DNA from: Massilia sp. UBA2604
GTDB lineage: Bacteria; Pseudomonadota; Gammaproteobacteria; Burkholderiales; Burkholderiaceae_D
Length of the DNA: 39,095 nucleotides
NCBI GenBank assembly: GCA_002339265.1
Contig: DDKG01000019.1
Coordinates: 1 to 39,095 of the forward strand
Direction of reading: 5' to 3'
The position numbers were made by a program, and so were the translations under genes. The notes beneath the pieces were generated by a model. The model was not told the DNA's origin and did no database searches. It worked only from the letters and a program-made list of their open reading frames with translations. Shown here piece after piece: positions 27,107 to 34,294 of this stretch. Each line of letters starts with the position of its first letter. Within the stretch, counting starts at the first letter, position 1.

Positions 27107-29505
27107 AACTTCACCGTGTAGTCGACGTACAGGTTGCGGCCATCGGTGTCGTACGGCGCGTTGCGCGAGTAGATCAGGCCGCGGCTGGCCTGGAACACCG
27201 CTTCGTCGGGATACTTGTCGAACACGTTGTCGACGCCGAAGCGCAAGGTCTGCTTCGGCGTCACCTTGTAGCTCAGCGCCGCGTCGAAGAAGCGCATGGC
27301 GCCGAAGCGCTGGAAGATGTCGCCCGTCGCATTGCCGGTGCTGTCGGTCCAGGCGCCGTAGTGGCGCATGCGTCCGAGCGCGCTCCAGGCGCCGCGCTCG
27401 TAGGCCGCGCTGACGGTGGCTTTCTGGCGCGGCAGGCGGTCTTCGAAGATCGTGCGCTGGGTCAGGTTGGAAGCGACTGCGGTGCTGCCGTCGTCGACCT
27501 TGGTCTTGTTGTAGTTGTAGGCCAGGGTCAGGTTCAGCCGGCCGTCGGCGACGCGGCTCAGGTGATTGGCGACGACATCGATGCCCTGGGTGGTGGTGTC
27601 GAAGTCGTTGGTGAAGTAGTTGACCGAGGTATAGCGCAGCGGGTTGGGCATCCCGGACGGCACCGCGAACGAGGCGGACGTGCTGAAGCGGTCGCGCAGC
27701 TTGATCCGGTACAGGTCGACCGATCCCGACAGGCCCATGGCGCCCTTCCAGGTCAGGCCCAGCGACAGGTTGTCCGATTCCTCGGGCGTCAGCGGCTTGG
27801 CGCCGAGCGCCACGGCGATCGGGTCGCTCGTCGACAGACGACCGCTGGTGAACACCAGCAGGGTGCGGGTGTCCAGGCCCTGGCTGGTACTGCTGGTGTT
27901 CAGCTGGCCCGGGGTCGGCGCGCGGAAGCCCGTCGAGAACGAGCCACGCACGGCGACGTCGGGCGTGACTTCGTAGCGCGCCGACAGCTTGCCGTTGACG
28001 CTGTCGCCGAATTCCGAAAAGTCTTCGTAGCGCAGCGCGGCGCCGACCGAGAAGCGCTCGCTCAGCGGCGCCTCGACGTCGACGTAGGCAGCGTAGCTGT
28101 CCTGGTCCCAGCGGCCGGCCTGGCGGTCAGAAAAGCCCGGCGCGCCGTTGGCGCTCGGGTCGAGTCCGAAGGCCGCGCCGGGACCGACCGCATACGAGGC
28201 CGCCTCGCCGGCGCGCACGCCATAGCGTTCGTTGCGGTACTCGAGGCCGAAGCCGACGTTGACCGGCCGCGCCAGCGCGGCCACGCTCCACTCGTAGTTG
28301 AAGTTGGCGTTGACCAGCTTTTCTTCCTGGGTCAGGCGGCCCAGGTCGAAGGCGGTCGGACTGGTCGGCCCGAGCGAGGCGTTGATCGAGTTGTGCAGGC
28401 CGTAGTCGATGCGGTTGCGGCCGTACGAGGCGCTCAGGTCCCAGCCCAGCGCCTCGGTGAAGCGGCCGCGCACGCCGGCCAGCACCTGCAGGTCGTCCTG
28501 CTCGTTCGTGTATTGCGGACTGAAGCCGGTCGGGTAGATGCTGCGCACGTCCCAGCCGGGGAAGGCCTGGGTCTTGTTGTACACGCTGCCGCTGGTATCG
28601 GGATTGCGCCAGTTGAAGTCGGACACGCCTTCGCTGCGGCCGAACAGGCCGTAGCTGTAGGCTTCAAGCTCGCCGCCAAGGCCCACGCTGGCGTTGTAGC
28701 CGATGCGCTGGCTTTCCAGCTCGGGCTGGCCCCAGCGCTGGACCGGGTTCGGTACCTGCAGCTCGGGGTGGGCCGCCTGGAAGTCGATCGCGTCCTGGCG
28801 CTGGCGGGTGCGCGAGGTCGGGTCGGCGTCCGCCGCTTCGGCGAACAGAATGATGCGGCCGGATTCGCCGAACCTGAAGCCATACCTGGCGCGCACGGTA
28901 TTCGTCTTGCCGTCGTTTTCGCCGTACTGCGAATGCTGGGCATTGATCTCGCCGCCTGCCGTATCGTCGAGGATGATGTTGATCACGCCGGCGATCGCGT
29001 CGGAACCATACTGGGCCGAGGCGCCGTCGCGCAGCACCTCGATGCGCTTGATGGCGCTGGTCGGGATCTGCGCCATGTCGGCCGCCTGCGAGCCGCGCGC
29101 GCCGAGGAAGGCGCTGCGGTGGAAGCGTTTGCCATTGACCAGCACCAGGGTCTGGTCCGGCGACAGGCCGCGCAGGGTGGCGGGCCGCACGAAGACCTGG
29201 CCATCGGCCATCGGCAGGCGCTGCACCACATAGGACGGCACCAGCTGGGCCAGCACGTCGTTCAGGTCGTCCGACTCGACGGCCGCGATCTCTTCGCGGC
29301 TGAAGACGTCGACCGGCGCCAGGGTATCGAACTGGGTGCGGTTGCTGGCGCGGGTGCCGGTGACGATCACCGCTTGCGGCTGGGCGGCGGCGATGGAGAG
29401 CTCCGGCGCCGGAGAGGTGGAGGAATTCTGGGCATGCACACCAACCAGTGCATGGGTGACGCACAGCGCGGCGGCGCTGGCGATCTGGTGTCGTTTGATG
29501 ATCAT
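27103..29505 (-). CDS. TonB-dependent receptor coupled to the PLP enzyme
   Basis: An 800-residue outer-membrane receptor. Signal peptide 1-25 (QIASAAALCVTHALVGVHA cut before QN). The TonB box region is around PQAVIVTGTRASNRTQFD. The plug continues with DLNDVLAQLVPSYVVQR, RPATLRGLSPDQTLVLVNGKR, IPTSAIKRIEVLRDGASAQY and GSDAIAGVINIILDD, all standard. The barrel ends NLYVDYTVKF with terminal Phe. The plug resembles receptors for organic nutrients rather than the siderophore group: no STN signalling domain and no classic FhuE-like pattern. It is read before the PLP enzyme gene with a TGA/TTG overlap, so they form one unit. A structured leader lies ahead of the start at 29505. Substrate not readable from sequence. 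Confidence 0.92.
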   Translation of the reverse strand: MIIKRHQIASAAALCVTHALVGVHAQNSSTSPAPELSIAAAQPQAVIVTGTRASNRTQFDTLAPVDVFSREEIAAVESDDLNDVLAQLVPSYVVQRLPMADGQVFVRPATLRGLSPDQTLVLVNGKRFHRSAFLGARGSQAADMAQIPTSAIKRIEVLRDGASAQYGSDAIAGVINIILDDTAGGEINAQHSQYGENDGKTNTVRARYGFRFGESGRIILFAEAADADPTSRTRQRQDAIDFQAAHPELQVPNPVQRWGQPELESQRIGYNASVGLGGELEAYSYGLFGRSEGVSDFNWRNPDTSGSVYNKTQAFPGWDVRSIYPTGFSPQYTNEQDDLQVLAGVRGRFTEALGWDLSASYGRNRIDYGLHNSINASLGPTSPTAFDLGRLTQEEKLVNANFNYEWSVAALARPVNVGFGLEYRNERYGVRAGEAASYAVGPGAAFGLDPSANGAPGFSDRQAGRWDQDSYAAYVDVEAPLSERFSVGAALRYEDFSEFGDSVNGKLSARYEVTPDVAVRGSFSTGFRAPTPGQLNTSSTSQGLDTRTLLVFTSGRLSTSDPIAVALGAKPLTPEESDNLSLGLTWKGAMGLSGSVDLYRIKLRDRFSTSASFAVPSGMPNPLRYTSVNYFTNDFDTTTQGIDVVANHLSRVADGRLNLTLAYNYNKTKVDDGSTAVASNLTQRTIFEDRLPRQKATVSAAYERGAWSALGRMRHYGAWTDSTGNATGDIFQRFGAMRFFDAALSYKVTPKQTLRFGVDNVFDKYPDEAVFQASRGLIYSRNAPYDTDGRNLYVDYTVKF

Positions 29506-29525
29506 TGCGGTCTTCAGGTTGGATG

Positions 29526-29580
29526 AAAAGGCTGCTCACTTCCGCTACCTCTGGTGCGGAAGTTGGCAAGCCGACAGCCT
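29526..29580 (-). terminator. two-tier hairpin with T-tract between fecA-like gene and receptor operon
   Basis: On the minus strand an outer stem AGGCTG/CAGCCT (29580-29575 with 29534-29529) encloses a long inner hairpin ACTTCCGC/GCGGAAGT (29563-29556 with 29545-29538). The inner hairpin extends by ACC/GGT over one bulged A to an AGA loop. TTTT (29529-29526) follows the outer arm. It lies 79 bases after the receptor stop upstream and 20 before the next start, so it could end the fecA transcript or act as an attenuator in the leader. Confidence 0.6.
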
Positions 29581-29591
29581 AAAGACGCAAT

Positions 29592-29629
29592 ATTTCGTGA
29601 GTATGAAGCGAGCCGCCGCATCACGAAAT
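29592..29629 (-). repeat. inverted repeat ATTTCGTGA/TCACGAAAT
   Basis: Perfect 9-bp arms (29592-29600, 29621-29629) separated by 20 bases, immediately upstream (minus strand) of the two-tier hairpin. With it, nearly the whole 153-base gap between the two receptor genes can fold. Confidence 0.5.
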
Positions 29630-29658
29630 CACGCGGGCGTTCTCGCACGCGCTCTGGA

Positions 29659-32148
29659 TCAGAACGTATGCTTCAGATTGACCGACACCCTGCGCGGTTC
29701 GCCATACGGCGAGTGGTTCAACAGATACAGGCTGCGATAGCTGCGGTCGGTCAGGTTGCTGACGGCCAGCAGGGCCTGCGTCTGGCGCGAGATCTGGTAT
29801 TTGGCATTGATTCCCAGCAGTACCAGGGTGCCCTGGCGTATCGTCCACGCAGCGGCGCCGGTGCCGCCGGTGCGGCGGATCTTGCTGCTGCCCGCCAGGT
29901 TGCCGCCGAACGACCAAGCGCTGTCGGGAACCTGGTAGTTGGCGGCCAGGCGCACGTTGTGCTGCGGCTGCTCGGGGCCGAAGCGCTGGCCGCGCTGGGG
30001 ACCGGCCCTGTATTCGGCATCGACATAGGTGTAGCCGGCGGCGACGTTCAGGTGCTTGCCGATCTTGCCGTTGGCGCCCAGGTCGACGCCCTGGCTGACC
30101 ACTTCGCCGGCGGCGGTGTAGCAGACGCCGCCACACGCATTGCCCGGATCGTTCGGGATCGAATCGTCGCGCACCGACAGGTTCGACTGCTCCAGGCGGA
30201 ACACGGCGGCCGACACGTTCAGGCGCTTGTCCAGCAGTTCGCCCTTGATGCCCAGCTCGTAGTTGGCGCCGACCACCGGATCGAGCACGCTGCCGTCGAT
30301 GCTGCGGTTGGTCTGCGGATTGAAGATATCCGAGTAGCTCATGTACGCGGAATACTGCGCGTCCAGGTCATAGACCAGCCCCGCATACGGTGTGATTTCT
30401 CCCGACTCCTTCGGCGCCACCCTGCCCGTCACGTAGTTTTCCGCCTTGTAGTCGCTGCTGCGCACGCCCGTGATCAGCTTGAGCGAATCGGCCAGGTTCC
30501 AGCGCGCCACGCCGTACAGGCCGAGATTGGTCGTTTTCGATTTCGAGCGGGTAGAAACGCCATTTCCCACCGGGCCGAAACCGGTGGGGTCGAAGCTGTA
30601 GATATTGATGGGGATGCCCGCGGTGGAGCCGGTGCCCGTGGCTTCGTCGCGATAGACGGCGCCGTTCACGCCCAGCACCAGCTCGTGCTTGCGGCCCAGG
30701 ACGGCGAACGGGCCGGACGCATACACGTCCGCCGTATCGACGTGCATGACCGAGGTGCTCTCGCGGATGCGGCTGATCGACAGGCCGGCGCCGGTCGCCG
30801 CGTTCAGGCTGCCGGCGAAGCTGTTGAAGTTGGCGATATTGTTCAGCATCTTCTGCCAGGAATAGCTGGCCTTGAGCTGCCACTCGTTCCCGAGCCGCTG
30901 CGTCAGGAAGGCACTGTAGATCGTGTAGTCGCGGACCAGCCGATAGTTGACGTCGCCCCAGAACTTCGAGCGGGGCAGGCCCAGGTCGCTGCCGTCGGCC
31001 GCGTAGGGCGCGCCGTAATGGTTGAGGCTATCGTCTTCCTGGTACTGGACGCTGGCGCTCAAGGTCGTGCCCGGCGCCAGGTCGGCTTCGACGATGGCGT
31101 AGACCGCGTTGCGGTCGCGGTTCACGTAATCGGTGAACGAATCGGTTTCGTCGTGCAGGGCCACCGCGCGGCCGCGCACCTTGCCCGACGCCGTCAGCGG
31201 CGTGGACACGTCGCCCACCACGCGGCGTGCATTCCACGACCCCAGTTGCACCTCGGCCTGGGCCTGGAAGCCGTCGGTGGGCCGCTTGCGCACCGTGTTC
31301 ACGGTGCCGCCGGGGGTGCCGGCGCCGCTCAGCAGGCCGGCCGCGCCCTGCAGCACTTCGATCCGGTCCACGAAGGCATTGTCGAACTTCGGCGAGCGGT
31401 TACCGCTGTTGATGCCGGCCGGCGTGGCCAGGCCGTCGACTTGCGCCTGCAGGGTGAACCCGCGGCTGTAATAGGTGCCGCCGGCCGTGCCCTGCTCTTG
31501 CGAGAAGATCCCGCTGACCGTCTTGAGCGCGTCGTCCAGCGAGGTCAGTCCCGCATCGTCCAGTTGCTGGCGCGTGATGGTGGTGATGGTCTGCGGCGTT
31601 TCGCGCGCGGACAGCGTGAGCCTGGTCGCAGTGTTGTTGTAGCGGGCCTGGTAGGACCCCGACATTTCGGTGGTGCCGTCGCGCATGGCGGCGCCGACGA
31701 TCGTCACTTCCTGCGGCGTCATGGCGGGCGCCGGGCTGGCTGCATTCACCGCAGTGGCCGGGCTGGCCGGCGTTGCCGCCGCCGCCCGCAAGACGAAGAT
31801 GCCGCTGGCCCGCTCGACCGCTTCCAGGCCGGTGCCGGCCAGCAGCTCGCGCAAGCCTGCCGCTGCGGGATAGCTGCCTTGCAGGCCGCCGGTGTGCTTG
31901 CCGGCCACCAGCTCGGGTACGAAGGACACGGTCACCTTCGCCTCGGCGGCGAAACGCGACAGCGCAGGCTGCAGGGGGCCGGCGGCGACGCTGTAGGCGC
32001 GGGCCTGGGCATGCTCCTGGCCTGGCGCGGCGGCAAGCGCCTGCGGCAGGGGCGCAGCCATGCAGGCCAATGCCAGGCAAGCCTGGCCGACGGCGCGAGC
32101 GAGGGTTGTGCGCTTGGTGCGCGGCGACGGGGAAGTACGGAAAAACAT
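29659..32148 (-). CDS. FecA-like TonB-dependent siderophore receptor with STN signalling domain
   Basis: An 829-residue outer-membrane iron-complex receptor. Signal peptide about 1-40 (LARAVGQACLALACMAAPLPQALAA). The STN (secretin/TonB short N-terminal) signalling domain is at ~50-120 (YSVAAGPLQPALSRFAAEAKVTVSF, interrupted here, then LLAGTGLEAVERASGIFVL). The TonB box area is PQEVTIVGAAM. The plug has ETPQTITTITRQQLDDAGL, GTYYSRGFTLQAQVDGL and FVDRIEVLQGAAGLLSGAG, with GGTVNTVRKRPT, as in siderophore receptors. The barrel ends RVSVNLKHTF. ATG 32148 has AAGGA five bases upstream; a longer frame to 32187 lacks one. It is preceded by fecR and fecI genes, so it should pass an iron-ligand signal through FecR to FecI. 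Ligand unknown. Confidence 0.93.
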   Translation of the reverse strand: MFFRTSPSPRTKRTTLARAVGQACLALACMAAPLPQALAAAPGQEHAQARAYSVAAGPLQPALSRFAAEAKVTVSFVPELVAGKHTGGLQGSYPAAAGLRELLAGTGLEAVERASGIFVLRAAAATPASPATAVNAASPAPAMTPQEVTIVGAAMRDGTTEMSGSYQARYNNTATRLTLSARETPQTITTITRQQLDDAGLTSLDDALKTVSGIFSQEQGTAGGTYYSRGFTLQAQVDGLATPAGINSGNRSPKFDNAFVDRIEVLQGAAGLLSGAGTPGGTVNTVRKRPTDGFQAQAEVQLGSWNARRVVGDVSTPLTASGKVRGRAVALHDETDSFTDYVNRDRNAVYAIVEADLAPGTTLSASVQYQEDDSLNHYGAPYAADGSDLGLPRSKFWGDVNYRLVRDYTIYSAFLTQRLGNEWQLKASYSWQKMLNNIANFNSFAGSLNAATGAGLSISRIRESTSVMHVDTADVYASGPFAVLGRKHELVLGVNGAVYRDEATGTGSTAGIPINIYSFDPTGFGPVGNGVSTRSKSKTTNLGLYGVARWNLADSLKLITGVRSSDYKAENYVTGRVAPKESGEITPYAGLVYDLDAQYSAYMSYSDIFNPQTNRSIDGSVLDPVVGANYELGIKGELLDKRLNVSAAVFRLEQSNLSVRDDSIPNDPGNACGGVCYTAAGEVVSQGVDLGANGKIGKHLNVAAGYTYVDAEYRAGPQRGQRFGPEQPQHNVRLAANYQVPDSAWSFGGNLAGSSKIRRTGGTGAAAWTIRQGTLVLLGINAKYQISRQTQALLAVSNLTDRSYRSLYLLNHSPYGEPRRVSVNLKHTF

Positions 32149-32224
32149 GAAGGTCCTTGATGACGGTGTCGATACAGGCAATGACACGCCATCGGCGAAA
32201 AGCGGCCAATCTTTTTAAAAAAAT

Positions 32225-33210
32225 TCAGGCGGAAACGATCGTCGCCAGGTAACCCGTGTGATAGACAATCCTGACGGGCAGCGTGGCGGCCACGGCGCGC
32301 AGGACCTGGTCGGTGTCGTCGAGCTGGAAGCTGCCGGAAATGCGCAGCCCGGCCACGGCCGGATCGCAGCGCAGCCAGCCGCGCCGGTGACGCCCCAGCT
32401 CGGCCGCGAAGGCCGCCAGCGTCTGGTTGTCGGCGTGCAGGATGCCGTCCACCCAATCGGCACGGTGCGCTGCCAGCGCTTCGGTGCCGGCCGGCCGCGG
32501 GGAGAAAAACGCAGCTGTTCGTTGGCGGCCACGACGCGCTGGCCTGCTGCGCCGACCGTCACCTCGACCGCGCCCTCGAAGACGCCGACTTCGCTCCAGT
32601 CCGAACCGCATCGGACGCAAAAGCGCGTGCCGATGGCGCGGATCAGCCCATCGGCCGTCCGCACGCGGAACGGTCGTGGGGCCGCCCTGGCGTCAGGCGC
32701 CGTCTGGATCACCAGTTCACCTTCGTGCAGCAGCACCAGGCGCTGTGTGTCGTCGACCACGACATCGAACGCGGTGCCGGTATTCATCTGCACCCGGCTG
32801 CCGTCGGCCAGTTGCACGCTGCGGCGTTCGCCGGTCGCGGTGCGGTACGCCGCTCCCCATGCGGCGACCGGCAAGTGCTGGTACGCCAGGATGCCTGCCG
32901 GCGCGGCCGTCAGCAGCACGGCGAGCGTCTTGACGGCCTGGCGGCGCTGGCGCGCTGCCGGCCGGCCCAGGGCGGCCTTGCCCAGTTCGGCCGGCATGAC
33001 GGTGAATTTCTTGTTGAATTGCTGTGCGCGCTGCCAGGCCAGCTCGTGCTGGGCATGGCTGGCGCGCCATGCCAGGCAGGCGCGCCGCTCGGCGTCATCC
33101 GGTTCGGCCGCAGGATGCAGGCGCATCAGCCAGTGCGCGGCTTCGCGCGCAACCCTCGGGTCGAGCGGCTCATCCTGCGCGGCCGGCGTCACGCGTGCGG
33201 CGCCAGGCAT
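32225..33210 (-). pseudogene. FecR-like anti-sigma/signal transducer, broken by a frameshift
   Basis: An inner-membrane protein that should relay the receptor signal to the FecI sigma factor. In the first frame, residues 1-~232 carry the N-terminal DUF4880-type helix region (REAAHWLMRLHPAAEPDD), a TM segment at ~97-115 (AVKTLAVLLTAAPAGILAY) and the FecR domain (TGERRSVQLADGSRVQMNT). After ANEQLRFSP that frame turns into Arg/Pro/Ser/Thr-rich sequence and runs to 32215. The true C-terminal part (ADWVDGILHADNQTLAAFA to VRIVYHTGYLATIVSA) continues in another frame to a stop at 32225. The switch falls at 32499-32510, where the minus strand reads GTTTTTCTCCCC. Joined, the product would be ~328 residues, normal for FecR. 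Either a real mutation, an indel error in a homopolymer, or -1 slippage on the T5 run. Start overlaps the fecI end. Confidence 0.85.
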
Positions 33211-33704
33211 CGTTCGTAGGCCAGCGCCATGTAGCGGCGCACGCTGCGCGCCGCGATCCCGTACTGCAGCGCGATCTCGTTATACGTCAGGCCGTCCAGC
33301 TGCGCCGCCAGGAAAACGGTGCGCGCCTTGTGCGGCAAGCTGTCGAGCAGCGCGTCGATTTCGTTGAGCGTCTCGAGAATGATGAGCCGCTGCTCCGGCG
33401 CCGGCGCCACGCTTTCGGGCAGCTGGCGCAAGGCGTCGGCATAGGCCTGCTCCAGCGACTGGCGCCGGTAATGGTTGCTGAGGACGCGCGTCGCGACCGT
33501 GGTCAGGTAGGCGCGCGGCTCACGCAGTTGCGCCGCCGCGTCGTCTTTCCCCTTGAACGCCGTGACGATGCGGATGAAGGTGTCCTGCGCCAGGTCCGCC
33601 GCATTGTGCGCGCAGCCGAGCTTCTTGCGCAGCCAGCCGTGCAGCCAGCCATTGTGTTCGCTGTACAGCGCGGTAATGGGATCGGTGGGACTGGAAACGC
33701 GCAC
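33189..33704 (-). CDS. FecI-like ECF sigma factor
   Basis: A 171-residue extracytoplasmic-function sigma factor of the iron-starvation group. Region 2: LYSEHNGWLHGWLRKKLGCAH then DLAQDTFIRIV (the D-x-x-Q-D/E-x-F motif), PRAYLTTVATRVLSNHYRR. Region 4: LDSLPHKARTVFLAAQLDGL then TYNEIALQYGIAARSVRRYM (helix-turn-helix). A longer frame reaches 33827, but its first 41 codons would run across a Fur box and promoter. GTG 33702-33704 has GGAG six bases upstream and gives the usual FecI length, so I place the start there. It should direct RNA polymerase to the fecA-like gene after a signal through FecR. Start shown by ribosome site and context, not proven. Confidence 0.9.
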   Translation of the reverse strand: MRVSSPTDPITALYSEHNGWLHGWLRKKLGCAHNAADLAQDTFIRIVTAFKGKDDAAAQLREPRAYLTTVATRVLSNHYRRQSLEQAYADALRQLPESVAPAPEQRLIILETLNEIDALLDSLPHKARTVFLAAQLDGLTYNEIALQYGIAARSVRRYMALAYERCLAPHA

Positions 33705-33769
33705 AGCGGGCTCCGGAAGTGCATGCGAAAAATGGTCAAGTTGGCTGGCGAATGACGCAGCCCCTACTT

Positions 33770-33788
33770 GAGAATGATTCTCATTCTT
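33770..33788. promoter_or_regulatory. Fur box before fecI
   Basis: GAGAATGATTCTCATTCTT matches 14 of 19 bases of GATAATGATAATCATTATC and contains the perfect dyad GAGAAT-G-ATTCTC. Fur with iron would repress fecI, and could also touch uraH on the other side. Confidence 0.85.
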
Positions 33789-33811
33789 GCATTTTTCCTT
33801 ATAGCAGTCAA
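33783..33811 (-). promoter_or_regulatory. probable fecI promoter
   Basis: Minus-strand -35 TTGACT (33811-33806), 17-base spacer, -10 AAGAAT (33788-33783). The -10 overlaps the Fur box, the usual arrangement for iron-repressed sigma genes. Confidence 0.6.
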
Positions 33812-33859
33812 TCGCACGGGCTATCATTCATCGTCGACACAGCAAATGCAGGAGGCAAG

Positions 33860-34213
33860 ATGGGAAAACTGACCACCCACGTACTCGACACCGCCCACGG
33901 CTGCCCTGGCGCCGGCGTCCGGGTCGAGCTGTATGCGATCGGCGCCGACGGTCGCACGCTGCTCACGAGCGCGCATACCAATGACGACGGCCGCTGTGAC
34001 AGTCCGCTGCTGGAAGCGTCTACGCTCCAGGCCGGCCAGTACGAGCTGGTCTTCCACGCCGGCGACTACTACGCCGCGCGCGGCGTCGACCTGCCCTCGC
34101 CGCGCTTCCTGGACCGCATCGCGCTCGGCTTCGGCATCGCCGACGCCAGCCAGAACTACCACGTGCCGCTGGTGATGACGCCATGGTCCTATTCCACCTA
34201 TCGCGGCAGCTAA
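33860..34213 (+). CDS. uraH: 5-hydroxyisourate hydrolase (transthyretin-like)
   Basis: A 117-residue cytoplasmic enzyme that opens 5-hydroxyisourate, the product of urate oxidation, to OHCU. It begins MGKLTTHVLDTAHGCPGAGV with the catalytic His in TTHVLDT, has the Arg region TNDDGRCDSPLL, YELVFHAGDYYAA, and ends in the family's signature tetrapeptide YRGS. GGAGG (33851-33855) lies four bases before ATG 33860. Length is exact for the family. No signal peptide. It stands alone, divergent from fecI, about 8 kb from puuE and without a urate oxidase or OHCU decarboxylase beside it. Confidence 0.95.
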   Translation: MGKLTTHVLDTAHGCPGAGVRVELYAIGADGRTLLTSAHTNDDGRCDSPLLEASTLQAGQYELVFHAGDYYAARGVDLPSPRFLDRIALGFGIADASQNYHVPLVMTPWSYSTYRGS

Positions 34214-34294
34214 GCTAAAACTTTCGGGCGTCATTCCTCGTTGATCGGAAGTAAGATAGCGAACAAGACAAGCGATTCCGAGGATACCCCCGCC

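Noticed and set aside
32215..32500. Arg/Pro/Ser-rich C-terminus of FecR in the first frame as a true variant domain
   Set aside because: Its composition is that of an out-of-frame reading, and a proper FecR C-terminus is found in the neighbouring frame.
33705..33827. N-terminal extension of the FecI sigma factor
   Set aside because: It would read through a Fur box and promoter; the GTG at 33704 has a ribosome site and gives the normal length.
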